Notes: generated from the sequence alone by a model not told the origin. DNA of 64,000 bases from an uncultured Bacteroidales bacterium (GCA_902798615.1 CADBXL010000006.1:1-64000); one strand, 5' to 3'. Positions 1 to 9,388 are shown, numbered from the stretch's first letter. Program-made: numbers and translations.

Positions 1-195
<195 letters not shown>

Positions 196-447
196 AATTT
201 CTTTATAATGAACTCTTCAGTTTCCTGAAGAGCATCGTTGTCTTGCTCGGGACGACTATCCTTTAATTTATTAAGAAGTCTTTTCTCTTTTCCTCCTGTT
301 AAGGAGGAGAATTGATCGGTTCGTTTTTTACCCAAGTGAGTCTCCTCACTTGCTTCTTGTACTACTACTTTCTGTTTATGTAAATCTTGTCAAAGAACTC
401 TTTCTTCTTGCCCTCTTCCATATGGTGTTTACCACCGTTTTTCCGAA
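196..447 (-). other. rRNA operon leader with three hairpins
   Basis: The region between the rRNA promoter and 16S contains three compact inverted repeats on the transcribed strand: CTCTTCAG/CTGAAGAG (213-232, 4-nt loop), TCCTCC/GGAGGA (291-308) and CAAGTGAG/CTCACTTG (333-352, 4-nt loop). Such leaders usually carry processing and antitermination signals. Which hairpin does which is not evident. I see no convincing protein gene here; short ORFs across it have no recognisable features. Confidence 0.6.
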
Positions 448-454
448 AGCGAGT

Positions 455-486
455 GCAAAGGTACTGCTTTTTTCCGAACTGGCAAA
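455..486 (-). promoter_or_regulatory. rRNA operon promoter
   Basis: On the minus strand a -7 box TACCTTTG (455-462) lies 20 bp from a -33 box TTTG (483-486). This is the classic Bacteroidetes sigma-ABfr arrangement. Transcription would start around 448 and run left through the leader into 16S. An AT-rich tract upstream (487-515) may act as an UP-like element. Confidence 0.8.
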
Positions 487-660
487 ATTTTTCACGAAAT
501 ATTTTTAGAAAAACTTGCTTTTTCTGGGTTTGAATGACCAAAATCAAGGCAAATCGGCAAAATGCGGACAATATGAGCGGATTATTGCGGAAACGACGGT
601 TCTGGGTGTAAATAAGACATTTGGAAGAAATGACAAAGGAAGAGGGAATACAGAAGAGTA

Positions 661-700
661 CAAAGAAAAAGACTTTACCATAAGCTATGATAAAGTCTTT
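661..700 (-). terminator. Terminator after murF
   Basis: Inverted repeat AAAGACTTTA (668-677) / TAAAGTCTTT (691-700) with a 13-nt loop. Read on the minus strand it is followed by a T-rich tract (TTTTTCTTTG). It lies just downstream of the murF stop codon. The rest of 487-717 shows no supported gene. Confidence 0.8.
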
Positions 701-717
701 ACTGAAAATATATTTGA

Positions 718-2064
718 TTAAAGCAATTCCGGGAGTTGGAAAAGTTTTATACCATTTGACCCTTTGATCAGGATATACTCATCCTTTGGTGGGTGGGCCG
801 CAATTTCCTCTTTTACCTGATCCACATCATCAAACTTTCGATAGTCGCAATCAGTCTTTGCAAATTCAGGACCAACAAGCCATACATTCGTGATGTCTGT
901 TTGCTTGAGGAAATCGACAACCTTCTGATGTTCCTCTGCACTTACCTCCCCCAACTCACGCATATCTCCAAGAATAGCCATCTTAGGAGAAACCTTCATA
1001 TCACGGAAGTTCAGCAAAGCTGCATTCATACTCGTCGGATTTGCGTTATAGGTATCAACGATGAGCTTATTGGATGAAGTTATTGTGAGTTGAGAACGGT
1101 TGTTACTTGGAATATAGTTGGCAAGCGCATGATCAACCTGCTCCTCGGAAACGCCAAAATGCAATCCGATAGTAGCAGCCGCTAACATATTATATATATT
1201 ATATGAGCCAATAAGGTGAGTATTCACATTATGAACAGGAGCATTAGAGCCTGCACTCTGGTTTCTCCAAGAGAAAGAAAGGAACGGGGCACATTCTGAT
1301 ATCTTGCCAAAGATGGCGAGATCAGGAGAAGAAACTGTGCCGTATTTAACAAGATTAAGATCATGGGAGATGCCAAGAAGATGCTCGTTGTCGGCATGGA
1401 TGAAGACTTTCGGACATTCATAAGACTTACCATTCGATAGAGAGACTGCATGTTTCTTTGCAGAACGGAGGAAATCATACAGTTCACCCTTTGTACGGAC
1501 AACTCCTTCGAAAGAACCAAATCCTTCAAGATGAGCCTTACCCACATTGGTGATAATACCGAAATCTGGCTCTACGATATCGACAAGAGTCTTAATCTCA
1601 CCAGGATGATTTGCGCCCATCTCTACAACTGCGATCTCATGCTCCTTAGTAAGACGGAGCAAGGTCTTAGGAACGCCTATATGATTATTGAAGTTGCCTT
1701 GAGTGAAAAGTACATTATACTTTTCTGATAAAACTGCTGCAATAAGTTCCTTTGTCGTGGTCTTTCCATTCGTTCCTGTAACACCAATAACTGGAGTTCC
1801 AAAAGCTTTGCGATGATAGTTGGCAAGAAGCTGAAGAGTTCTAAGAACATCATCAACAAGAATACAACGAGAATCAGTAGCATACTCGGCCTCGTCAACA
1901 ACGGCATAAGCACAACCAAGCTCAAGAGCCTTCTGCGCATAAGCATTACCATCAAAGGTCTCACCCTTTAGAGCAAAGAATATACTATCAGCAGGACAGT
2001 CACGACTATCAGTAGTAATGACAGGATGCTTAAGAAAAATATCGTATAAAGAAGATATTGACAT
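718..2064 (-). CDS. murF: UDP-N-acetylmuramoyl-tripeptide--D-alanyl-D-alanine ligase
   Basis: A cytoplasmic Mur ligase that adds D-Ala-D-Ala to UDP-MurNAc-tripeptide in peptidoglycan synthesis. The 448-aa product has the N-terminal TDSR motif (about 18-21), the ATP-binding P-loop GVTGTNGKTTT (94-104) and the downstream Mur ligase motif EMGANHPGEI, as in the family. The frame is open 50 codons further upstream, but those residues overlap the end of proA and are hydrophobic and unconserved. ATG at 2064 gives the normal MurF N-terminus (MSISSLYDIF). It follows a hairpin that probably ends the arginine/proline operon, so it may have its own weak promoter or depend on read-through. D-Ala-D-Ala ligase, its substrate supplier, is at 11883-12884. 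Confidence 0.96.
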   Translation of the reverse strand: MSISSLYDIFLKHPVITTDSRDCPADSIFFALKGETFDGNAYAQKALELGCAYAVVDEAEYATDSRCILVDDVLRTLQLLANYHRKAFGTPVIGVTGTNGKTTTKELIAAVLSEKYNVLFTQGNFNNHIGVPKTLLRLTKEHEIAVVEMGANHPGEIKTLVDIVEPDFGIITNVGKAHLEGFGSFEGVVRTKGELYDFLRSAKKHAVSLSNGKSYECPKVFIHADNEHLLGISHDLNLVKYGTVSSPDLAIFGKISECAPFLSFSWRNQSAGSNAPVHNVNTHLIGSYNIYNMLAAATIGLHFGVSEEQVDHALANYIPSNNRSQLTITSSNKLIVDTYNANPTSMNAALLNFRDMKVSPKMAILGDMRELGEVSAEEHQKVVDFLKQTDITNVWLVGPEFAKTDCDYRKFDDVDQVKEEIAAHPPKDEYILIKGSNGIKLFQLPELL

Positions 2065-2074
2065 AATATATATA

Positions 2075-2108
2075 TTTAGAAAAGAGAACAAGGCGGTAAT
2101 ACCGCCTT
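2075..2108 (-). terminator. Terminator-like hairpin between proA and murF
   Basis: Inverted repeat AAGGCGGT/ACCGCCTT (2090-2108) with a very short loop. On the minus strand it is followed by GTTCTCTTTTCTAA. It sits between the proA stop (2132) and the murF start (2064). The T-tract is interrupted, so it may only partly attenuate. Confidence 0.55.
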
Positions 2109-2131
2109 GAACTATATAGAAGTCTGAAAAA

Positions 2132-3373
2132 TTAAGGACGAATCTGACCGTTACCCTCAATAAGCCACTTATAGGTAGTAATCTCCTCAAGAGCCATTGG
2201 ACCACGAGGGCCAAGTTTCTGGGTAGAAATTCCTATCTCTGCTCCAAGACCGAACTGAGCACCATCTGTGAAACTTGTCGGAGCATTAACATAGACACAA
2301 GCCGCGTCTACCTGTGCCTGGAAAACAGATGCTGCTTCCTTATTGTCAGTTATGATACACTCACTATGGCCAGAACCATTCTCTGTAATATGAGAGATAG
2401 CAGCCTCCAGAGAATCTACAGTCTTGATTGCCATTGAATATGCAATGAACTCAGTTCCGAAGGATTCCTCCGTTGCATGGAATAGAAGTTCATCGTTATA
2501 TTTTCCAGAAAGAGCTGCATAAGCAGCCTCATCAGCATATATCTTCACATTACTCTTGACAAGGAGCTCACAGAGAGCAGGAAGATCAGCGATTCTCTCC
2601 TTATTAATAATAAGACAGTCGAGAGCGTTGCAGACACTAACACGACGGGTCTTGGCATTATTCACAATACGCTTACCCATCTCGAGATCACCGTCCTTAT
2701 CAAAATAAGCATGAACAACACCTGCACCTGTCTCAATCACAGGAATCTTTGCTGTGTCGCGCACAAAATTAATAAGACGACTACTACCACGAGGTATGCA
2801 GACATCAATATAGCCAACGGCATTAAGCATCTCGGCTGTAGCTTCATGAGTAGAAGGCAATAGAGCCACCACATCATTATCCACGCCAAACTTATCAAGC
2901 ACGCTATGGATAAGGGCAATGATAGCTCGATTTGAATCATCAGCATCCTTACCTCCCTTCAGAATACACGCATTACCGCTCTTGAAACAGAGAGAGAAGA
3001 CATCGAATGACACATTTGGACGAGCCTCATACACCATACCAATTACTCCAAAAGGTACAGAAACACGACGAAGACGCAGACCATTCTCGAGAGTCTTATC
3101 CTTCATAACTCGGCCAAGAGGAGACGGGAGGGCTGCAACATGACGCATATCAGAAGCAATATCGGCAAGACGAGCCGGAGTAAGCTGCAGACGGTCATAA
3201 AGAGGGTTAGACTTATCCATTCGTGACAAGTCCTTTGCATTAGCCTCAAGAAGAGAAGCCTCATTTGCAAGAATGGCATCAGCCACCGCAAGAAGGATCT
3301 CATCACGACGAGCATCTGGGATTAAAGCGAGAGAACGACTCGCTACCTTAACTTTCGAGAAAATTTCAAGCAT
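2132..3373 (-). CDS. proA: Glutamate-5-semialdehyde dehydrogenase (gamma-glutamyl phosphate reductase)
   Basis: Second step of proline synthesis: NADPH-dependent reduction of gamma-glutamyl phosphate to glutamate semialdehyde. The 413-aa length is normal. It shows the conserved VYEARPNVS (about 114-122), the [13 protein letters not shown] segment with the catalytic cysteine near residue 248, and the C-terminal [21 protein letters not shown] region. It starts 11 bp after proB ends. The order proC-proB-proA at the distal end of the arginine operon indicates shared regulation of glutamate-derived amino acids. Confidence 0.97.
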   Translation of the reverse strand: MLEIFSKVKVASRSLALIPDARRDEILLAVADAILANEASLLEANAKDLSRMDKSNPLYDRLQLTPARLADIASDMRHVAALPSPLGRVMKDKTLENGLRLRRVSVPFGVIGMVYEARPNVSFDVFSLCFKSGNACILKGGKDADDSNRAIIALIHSVLDKFGVDNDVVALLPSTHEATAEMLNAVGYIDVCIPRGSSRLINFVRDTAKIPVIETGAGVVHAYFDKDGDLEMGKRIVNNAKTRRVSVCNALDCLIINKERIADLPALCELLVKSNVKIYADEAAYAALSGKYNDELLFHATEESFGTEFIAYSMAIKTVDSLEAAISHITENGSGHSECIITDNKEAASVFQAQVDAACVYVNAPTSFTDGAQFGLGAEIGISTQKLGPRGPMALEEITTYKWLIEGNGQIRP

Positions 3374-3384
3374 ATTATTTTGTT

Positions 3385-4152
3385 TTACTTTGGTAAGAAC
3401 TCTGTATGAACAGTCTCTTCTGGATTCTCCAACAAGAGGCGGAGGATATCTGGACGATTACCATTTGCAATGATAACCTTGATACCGGCTTCTGCTGTCT
3501 GACAAGCAGTATTGTACTTAGATTCCATACCGCCACGACCAGCCGAACTCTTTGAAGGAAGAATGTACTTATCAAGACTTTCACCCGGAGCAACAGAACG
3601 GATAACCTCAGACTCCGGATCAGAAGGATTGCCCGTGTAGATACCGTCGATGTTAGAGAGAAGAATGAGAGCCTCAGCTTTCATCATCTGAGCAATAAGA
3701 CCAGAAAGCTCATCATTATCCGTGAACATCAACTCTGTGACGCACACGGTATCATTCTCATTCACTACAGGAATAACTCCATTCTGAAGCATAACCTCCA
3801 TACAAGCCTGCTGATTACGATACTGCTCTGGAGTCTGGAAATTGGACTTCATAGTCAGCACCTGACCAATATGAATATTATATTCACGGAAAAGGTCATA
3901 ATATAGGTTCACCAACTTGACCTGTCCCATTGCAGAGAAAAGCTGACGCTGCTCCACAGAGTCAAGATGATGGTCAACCTGAAGTTCACGACGACCACAA
4001 GCCACCGCACCAGAGCTAACCAATATCACCTCATACCCATGCCAGCGTAACCAGGCAATCTGGTCAACGAGCGACGACATACGAGTGATGTCAAGCTTAC
4101 CAGAGTCAGTGGTGAGGACATTAGAGCCTACTTTTACTACAATTCTTTTCAT
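3385..4152 (-). CDS. proB: Glutamate 5-kinase, short form without PUA domain
   Basis: Phosphorylates glutamate in the first step of proline synthesis and hands the labile product to ProA. The 255-aa protein consists only of the amino-acid kinase fold: VKVGSNVL at the N-terminus, NENDTVCV mid-protein (substrate binding) and GRGGMESK near the C-terminus. The E. coli type is about 367 aa with a C-terminal PUA domain; that domain is absent here, as in several other lineages. Proline feedback properties may therefore differ. It is 11 bp upstream of proA and about 40 bp downstream of proC. Confidence 0.95.
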   Translation of the reverse strand: MKRIVVKVGSNVLTTDSGKLDITRMSSLVDQIAWLRWHGYEVILVSSGAVACGRRELQVDHHLDSVEQRQLFSAMGQVKLVNLYYDLFREYNIHIGQVLTMKSNFQTPEQYRNQQACMEVMLQNGVIPVVNENDTVCVTELMFTDNDELSGLIAQMMKAEALILLSNIDGIYTGNPSDPESEVIRSVAPGESLDKYILPSKSSAGRGGMESKYNTACQTAEAGIKVIIANGNRPDILRLLLENPEETVHTEFLPK

Positions 4153-4191
4153 ATCATATAAACGACCAAATCGCTCAAATAAGGCGAATGT

Positions 4192-4902
4192 TTATTTTAA
4201 GCCAGCCTTAAGGCTCTTGATTACAGCAGAGTTGAAACCACAATGATCAAGTTCGTTAAGTCCCTTGATTGTCACGCCACCAGGAGTCGTAACCTTATCG
4301 ATAGCCTCCTCTGGATGCAAACCTGTTTCCTTGAGAAGAGAAACAGCTCCCTGCATTGTCTGCAAGGCAATCTGCTTTGCCTGCTGTGGATAGAAACCCA
4401 TCTCACAACCTCCCTCCATCTGAGCACGGATATAACGCATGACATAAGCGATACCGCAACTTGCCATCATCATACCTGGACCTACTAGATTCTCTGTAAC
4501 AACGAGCGTATCACCACAAAGGTCATAAAGAGTCTTTACCTTTGCAAGGCTCTCATCAGATGTGACCTTGCCCTTTGCTATGAAACTCATACTTGCCCCG
4601 AACTCAGCAGCAATGTTAGGAATAACATAGCAGAACTGACCTGAAACGCCCAACTGCTCTGCGAGTTTCTCTGTTGTAAAGTTAGCAGCATCAGAAACGA
4701 CAATCTGCTTGTCAAGATCCAATGCATACTTGATTTCATCAAGCACAACAGGCATAAGCCAAGGCTTAACCACAACCACAACAATATCAGCACCCTTTAC
4801 AGCTGCCACATTGTCAGTTGTTATATTGATAGAACCACTCTTTGCCCATCCATGAATCAAGGCGCCACCCATGTTTCCAGCTCCGATAACTGTAATATTC
4901 AT
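4192..4902 (-). CDS. proC: Pyrroline-5-carboxylate reductase, short N-terminal domain
   Basis: Last step of proline synthesis, reducing pyrroline-5-carboxylate with NAD(P)H. The N-terminal Rossmann motif VIGAGNMGGA, the VVKPWL segment, the GPGMMMASCGIAYV region and the C-terminal VTTPGGVTIKGL signature are all present. At 236 aa it is about 30 residues shorter than usual. The first helix (ending GWAKSGS) runs almost directly into the ITTDN/ADIV strand, so the second strand and helix of the dinucleotide fold appear to be missing. Either the enzyme tolerates this or the cofactor pocket is altered. It lies between argD and proB in the operon. Confidence 0.92.
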   Translation of the reverse strand: MNITVIGAGNMGGALIHGWAKSGSINITTDNVAAVKGADIVVVVVKPWLMPVVLDEIKYALDLDKQIVVSDAANFTTEKLAEQLGVSGQFCYVIPNIAAEFGASMSFIAKGKVTSDESLAKVKTLYDLCGDTLVVTENLVGPGMMMASCGIAYVMRYIRAQMEGGCEMGFYPQQAKQIALQTMQGAVSLLKETGLHPEEAIDKVTTPGGVTIKGLNELDHCGFNSAVIKSLKAGLK

Positions 4903-4936
4903 CTTTTATTCTTTAGTTTATGTTGTTTACCCGGAC

Positions 4937-6076
4937 TTAGAGCACAGCCTTGAAGCGTGCAATGAAGTCGTCAGCATCTGCCTTTGAGATGCAGAGAGGT
5001 GGAAGGAGACGTATCACGTTTGTACCTGCACAACCTGTAAAGCAATGCTGCTCCTTGATAAGACGTGTACGAGGCTCCTTGTATGGTATATCAAGTTCTA
5101 TGCCAATCATAAGACCTTCACCACGAACATCAACAACATGAGGAAGATTTCCTGCCTTCATTTCAGAAATAAGAGCCTCGATGAGATAAGAACCTACCTT
5201 ATTGGCATTCTCTACGAGATTCTCCTTCTCCATAATGTCAAGCACAGCAATAGCACCTGCACAGCCAAGATGATTACCTCCGAATGTTGTTCCAAGCTGA
5301 CCATATACAGGCTTGAACTTAGGAGAGATAAGTACTCCTGCCATTGGGAATCCGTTACAGATACCCTTGGCAACAGTTATCATATCCGGCTTGACATCAA
5401 GCCACTGATGAGCAAAGAACTTACCAGAACGACCATAGCCACATTGTATCTCATCACAGATAAGAACAGTATTGTATTTATCGCAAAGAGCACGAATCCC
5501 CTGAATGAACTCCTTGCTGACCATGCGAATACCACCAACACCCTGAATACATTCAAGGATTACGGCACATACATCACCTTTGCTAAGCTCTGCCTCCCAA
5601 GCAGGAAGGTCATTGATAGGAAGATACGTAACATGACCATTAGCATTGATAGGAGCTATAATCTTCGGGTTGTTAGTTGCCTCAACAGCAAGAGAAGTAC
5701 GACCGTGGAAAGCCTTCTCAAGAGAGAGGATACGAGTACGACCGTTATAGAAAGAAGAAAGTTTCAAAGCATTCTCATTAGCCTCAGCACCAGAGTTGAT
5801 GAGGAAAAGCTGATAGTCCTCATAACCGCAAGCCTTACCAAGACGTTTTGCAAACTCCTTCTGAAGAGGGTTCTGAACAGAGTTTGAATAGAAACCAAGT
5901 TTTGCAACCTGATTAGAGATAGCCTCTACATAGTGAGGATGCGCATGACCGACAGAGATAACGGCATGACCACCATAGAGGTCAAGATATTCCTGACCTT
6001 CCTCATCCCATACATGACAGCCCTTGCCATGATCAATTGCTATATCGAAAAGTGGATAAACGTCAAAGAGTTCCAT
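4937..6076 (-). CDS. argD: Acetylornithine (or succinylornithine) aminotransferase
   Basis: PLP enzyme that converts N-acyl-glutamate semialdehyde to N-acyl-ornithine. The 379-aa product has the class-III aminotransferase features: NSGAEANENALKL, the aspartate in LICDEIQCGYGR, and the PLP lysine in ITVAKGICNGFPMAG, followed by QLGTTFGGNHLGCAGA. In Bacteroides the intermediates are known to be N-succinylated, with an N-succinylornithine transcarbamylase, so the acyl group here may be succinyl; that part is inference. It is separated from argC by 146 bp holding an 11-bp repeat array. Confidence 0.94.
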   Translation of the reverse strand: MELFDVYPLFDIAIDHGKGCHVWDEEGQEYLDLYGGHAVISVGHAHPHYVEAISNQVAKLGFYSNSVQNPLQKEFAKRLGKACGYEDYQLFLINSGAEANENALKLSSFYNGRTRILSLEKAFHGRTSLAVEATNNPKIIAPINANGHVTYLPINDLPAWEAELSKGDVCAVILECIQGVGGIRMVSKEFIQGIRALCDKYNTVLICDEIQCGYGRSGKFFAHQWLDVKPDMITVAKGICNGFPMAGVLISPKFKPVYGQLGTTFGGNHLGCAGAIAVLDIMEKENLVENANKVGSYLIEALISEMKAGNLPHVVDVRGEGLMIGIELDIPYKEPRTRLIKEQHCFTGCAGTNVIRLLPPLCISKADADDFIARFKAVL

Positions 6077-6140
6077 TTACTTTTTATTTTTTTAGTGAGT
6101 TTATTTGGATAGCTTCAAAGACCTATGAAACGCCGATTCT

Positions 6141-6195
6141 ACGGAACGGACTTACAACGGACTTATAACGGACCTGGAACGGACCTACTTCCTAC
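6141..6195. repeat. 11-bp-period intergenic array R1
   Basis: Four AACGGAC cores start at 6145, 6156, 6167 and 6178, exactly 11 bp apart, with flanking ACTTA/CCTGG variants. It lies inside the arginine operon between argC and argD. The same module recurs at 20519, 44803 and 59755. Confidence 0.9.
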
Positions 6196-6222
6196 CTTGA
6201 AAAACTCATTGTTTTTATTTAC

Positions 6223-7239
6223 TTAGAATGCTGCTGCCTTCAAGTTAAGACCAGCCTTCTCGTCAAGTCCGAACATGATGTTCATATTCTGGACAGCCTG
6301 TCCAACTGCACCCTTCAGGAGATTGTCAATCATAGAGGTTACGACAATCTTACGACCGAACACCTCTACATGAAGCAAGCACTTGTTTGTGTTCACAACC
6401 TGCTTGAGGTCGAGAGCCTTGTCTGAATAATGAGTGAAGGCTGCATCCTTGAAGAAATCCTTATAGAGTGCAACGATAGCATCCTTATCCTGAGCCTTGT
6501 CACAAGTAATAACCTCTGTGCAGAAGATACCACGGGCAAAGTCACCACGGTAAGGGATGAAATCTACGGTTATACCGTCACCCTCAAAACCCTCATCAAG
6601 AGTATCAATAGCATGAGGAGCTGACGCAGGACGAAGTTCGTTCAATGTCTGGCAAATCTCATGAAGATGCTGATGAGTAAAAAGCTTATAGACAGAGAAG
6701 TTATTGTTACGCCAAGAGAAATGGGTTGTTGCGCCCGGCTTCTGACCAGCACCTGTTGATCCAGTAATAGCATTAACAGCAATGTCATGAGTCAAAAGAC
6801 CTGCCTTTGCAAGTGGAAGAAGCCCCTCCTGAATGCAAGTAGCAAAGCAACCAGGATTAGCCAGATGCTGACACTTGGCAATCTCCTCGCGATGAGTCTC
6901 AGGCAAGCCATATACATAGTCGTGGTCGCCTTTTATGCGGAAGTCCTGAGCAAGGTCAATGATCTTCACATTTGCAGGAATGGTATGTTCCTTGAGGAAA
7001 GCCTCACTCTTACCATGACCGAAACAGAAGAACACAACATCTACCTTGTCAAAGGGCATCTCACTTGTGAATTCAAGTTCTGTATCACCGATAAGTCCCT
7101 CGTGAACATCATATACCTTGTTGCCAGCATTAGACTCGCTATTGGCGAATACAATCTCAGCCTCAGGGTGATTAATCAATAATCTTATAAGTTCACCACC
7201 AGTATAACCGGCAGCTCCAAGAATACCTACTCTTACCAT
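6223..7239 (-). CDS. argC: N-acetyl-gamma-glutamyl-phosphate reductase
   Basis: Reduces N-acyl-glutamyl phosphate to the semialdehyde, third step of ornithine synthesis. The 338-aa protein starts with the Rossmann motif GILGAAGYTGGELIRLL and contains the catalytic cysteine in ANPGCFATCIQEGLLPL, then AVNAITGSTGAGQ. It starts 2 bp after the small PspC-domain gene and precedes argD. The N-acylglutamate kinase (argB) and the carbamoyltransferase are not in this window. Confidence 0.96.
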   Translation of the reverse strand: MVRVGILGAAGYTGGELIRLLINHPEAEIVFANSESNAGNKVYDVHEGLIGDTELEFTSEMPFDKVDVVFFCFGHGKSEAFLKEHTIPANVKIIDLAQDFRIKGDHDYVYGLPETHREEIAKCQHLANPGCFATCIQEGLLPLAKAGLLTHDIAVNAITGSTGAGQKPGATTHFSWRNNNFSVYKLFTHQHLHEICQTLNELRPASAPHAIDTLDEGFEGDGITVDFIPYRGDFARGIFCTEVITCDKAQDKDAIVALYKDFFKDAAFTHYSDKALDLKQVVNTNKCLLHVEVFGRKIVVTSMIDNLLKGAVGQAVQNMNIMFGLDEKAGLNLKAAAF

Positions 7240-7241
7240 AT

Positions 7242-7460
7242 TTATTTAATATATCCACCTACCCCAGGCTCTTTCGGAGCAAGAATCCAGACGATGATAT
7301 AAATCCAGAGACTTAAACCTCCAAAGAATACAGCAAGGAATATAACCAGTCGAACCATAAAAGGATCAACATCGAAATACTCAGCGAGTCCACCACAGAC
7401 GCCACCGATTTTCTTGTCTTTCTGAGACAGATAGAATTTCTTTTGCATAGGAATAGTCAT
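7242..7460 (-). CDS. PspC-domain small membrane protein
   Basis: A 72-aa protein with the PspC signature: KIGGVCGGLAEYFDVDP followed by a single hydrophobic segment (VRLVIFLAVFFGGLSLWIYI) and a WILAPKEP tail. PspC proteins elsewhere act in envelope-stress sensing at the inner membrane. Here it is wedged between argG and argC with gaps of 36 and 2 bp, so it should be co-transcribed with arginine genes. A functional link is not obvious. Confidence 0.85.
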   Translation of the reverse strand: MTIPMQKKFYLSQKDKKIGGVCGGLAEYFDVDPFMVRLVIFLAVFFGGLSLWIYIIVWILAPKEPGVGGYIK

Positions 7461-7496
7461 TAGAATCCCTCCATGAAAAGAGGGATATATTATAGA

Positions 7497-8699
7497 TTAA
7501 TCTCTTTCACCTGGGTGAGCAAGATAGTAAGCACGAAGAGGAGTTGATGTAACCTTGATAAAGCCCTTAGCATCCTCTGATGTCCAAGCCTTTGCAGTCT
7601 CACCATACTCACCGAGCTTATTCTTTACAAGGTCGTTAGGGGAATCAACACCAACGGTCTGGAAACCGAGTGGACGGAGCTCAAGCTCAACAACACCTGT
7701 TACGTTACGCTGTGAAGAAGTAAGCATAGCCTCGATATCTGGCATTACAGGCTCAAGATACTGAGACTCGTGAAGGAACATGCCATACCAGTTGCTTACC
7801 TGATCCTTCCAATATTGCTGCCACTTAGAGAGAGTGAACTTCTCAAGGAATCTGTGAGCGCCGATGATAAGCATTGGAGCAGCAGCCTCAAAGCCTACAC
7901 GTCCCTTGATACCTATGATAGTATCACCAACGTGACAATCACGACCTATGCCGTATACTGCACCGATCTTCTCTACAGCCTGAATAGCCTTGATCTTATC
8001 GTCATACTCAACCCCATTTACAGAGCAAAGTTCACCCTTATCAAAACCGAGTTTGAGAGTCTCTGGTCCTTCTTTTGTAACGTGCTTGAGATAAGCAGAC
8101 TCTGGCAAACCCTGCTTTGAGTCAAGAATCTCACCACCACAAATAGAAGTTCCCCAGATACCTACATTATATGAATACTTCAGCTTTGTGAAGTCAGCGA
8201 AATAGCCATTTGCGTTGAGGTAGTCAACCTCTTCCTGACGACTCAGGTTACGGTCACGTGTGAGTGTGATAATCTCCACACCAGGAGCCATAACGAGGAA
8301 AGTCATGTCAAAACGGATCTGGTCATTACCTGCACCTGTTGAACCATGTGCAATAGCATCTGCACCAATCTCCTTTGCATAGCGAGCAATAGCGATAGCC
8401 TGAAAGATACGCTCGGAAGATACAGAGATAGGATAGCAGTTGTTACGGAGAACATTGCCATAAATCATATACTTCAGAGACTTATCATAATACTCTTTAG
8501 TTACATCGAGAGTTACATACTTAACAGCACCAAGTTTATAAGCATTTTCCTCGTTTGCCTTAAGCTGTTCAGCACTAAAACCACCTGTGTTTGCACATGC
8601 AGCATAAACCTCATACCCCATTTCCTTGGTGAGGTACATCACGTTGTAACTTGTGTCAAGGCCACCACTGAAGGCAACCACTACTTTCTTCTTAGCCAT
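7497..8699 (-). CDS. argG: Argininosuccinate synthase
   Basis: ATP-dependent ligation of citrulline and aspartate, the penultimate step to arginine. The 400-aa product begins MAKKKVVVAFSGGLDTSYNV with the PP-loop SGGLDTS. It also has the AHGSTGAGNDQIRFD substrate motif. Length is normal for the family. It lies 24 bp downstream of the GNAT gene and upstream of the PspC gene in the operon. Confidence 0.97.
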   Translation of the reverse strand: MAKKKVVVAFSGGLDTSYNVMYLTKEMGYEVYAACANTGGFSAEQLKANEENAYKLGAVKYVTLDVTKEYYDKSLKYMIYGNVLRNNCYPISVSSERIFQAIAIARYAKEIGADAIAHGSTGAGNDQIRFDMTFLVMAPGVEIITLTRDRNLSRQEEVDYLNANGYFADFTKLKYSYNVGIWGTSICGGEILDSKQGLPESAYLKHVTKEGPETLKLGFDKGELCSVNGVEYDDKIKAIQAVEKIGAVYGIGRDCHVGDTIIGIKGRVGFEAAAPMLIIGAHRFLEKFTLSKWQQYWKDQVSNWYGMFLHESQYLEPVMPDIEAMLTSSQRNVTGVVELELRPLGFQTVGVDSPNDLVKNKLGEYGETAKAWTSEDAKGFIKVTSTPLRAYYLAHPGERD

Positions 8700-8723
8700 A
8701 TTTATTTTTGTTTTTATATTATC

Positions 8724-9353
8724 CTAAAATTGAATACCTCTCAAAGTAAGAGTCTTGATTACATCCTGGAACACTTCACTTGGAGTAGGTTCACCTGTGT
8801 GTGTATCAGGATCATAGAGCATACCTGTACATATACAGAACTTTCTGTTCTTAGCCACCAAGATGTCATGATTGACACATCCCTCGCAGCCACGCCAGAA
8901 AGCATCATCGTCGGTAAGCTGATTGAAAGAGACAGGAACATAACCCAGCTGGGTATTCATCTTCATAACAGCATCGCCACTTGTCAAAGAGAATATCTTT
9001 GCATGAGGCCAACGAACACGCGCCAAAGTGAATGTATAGTTCTTGATACGCTTTGCAACACCCATGCCAAGATAGTCAGGGTGAACAATAAGACCAGAGG
9101 TTGTGACGTATGACTTATTACCCCAAGTCTCTATATAACTAAAACCAACGAACTTATCCCCCAACTCTGTCTGAGTATCTGTGTCAATAGCAAGGATTGC
9201 CTTGCCTTCCTTCATCTTGGTAGCTACGTACTCATGTGTACGTTCTGCAATACCCGTACCACGTTTCTTTGCAGCTGTACGAATAGTGTCAAGTATGGTA
9301 TCAACATACTTCTCATGACTTGCATCAGCAACCAAAACCTTAATATTTGCCAT
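8724..9353 (-). CDS. GNAT-family acyltransferase of the arginine operon
   Basis: A 209-aa GNAT-fold protein. Residues about 80-115 give the acyl-CoA-binding pattern (LIVHPDYLGMGVAKRIKNYT), followed by KMNTQLGYVPVSF. The C-terminus carries a cysteine-rich stretch, WRGCEGC...CICTG. Its position between argR and argG, with no ArgA or ArgJ visible, suggests it supplies the N-acylglutamate (acetyl or succinyl) that starts ornithine synthesis. This is inference from context; the substrate cannot be read from sequence. The start MANIKVLVAD follows argR by 35 bp. Confidence 0.85.
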   Translation of the reverse strand: MANIKVLVADASHEKYVDTILDTIRTAAKKRGTGIAERTHEYVATKMKEGKAILAIDTDTQTELGDKFVGFSYIETWGNKSYVTTSGLIVHPDYLGMGVAKRIKNYTFTLARVRWPHAKIFSLTSGDAVMKMNTQLGYVPVSFNQLTDDDAFWRGCEGCVNHDILVAKNRKFCICTGMLYDPDTHTGEPTPSEVFQDVIKTLTLRGIQF

Positions 9354-9388
9354 TTTCTATTTTAAGGAATTATCTGTATTGTACTTTT

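Noticed and set aside
365-571. 68-aa minus-strand open frame near the rRNA promoter
   Set aside because: It spans the rRNA promoter boxes and the leader; composition is low-complexity and no domain is visible.
515-721. 68-aa plus-strand open frame upstream of murF's end
   Set aside because: It reads through the murF terminator hairpin, with no ribosome binding site or protein-like features.
2065-2214. N-terminal 50-residue extension of MurF
   Set aside because: It overlaps the proA 3' end and hairpin and is not MurF-like; ATG 2064 gives the normal N-terminus.
5045-5887. 280-aa plus-strand frame opposite argD
   Set aside because: Antisense shadow of a well-conserved aminotransferase; composition typical of reverse-strand reading.
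8346-9113. 255-aa plus-strand frame opposite argG and the GNAT gene
   Set aside because: It spans two real genes and their junction in antisense; Cys/Ile/Thr-rich shadow.
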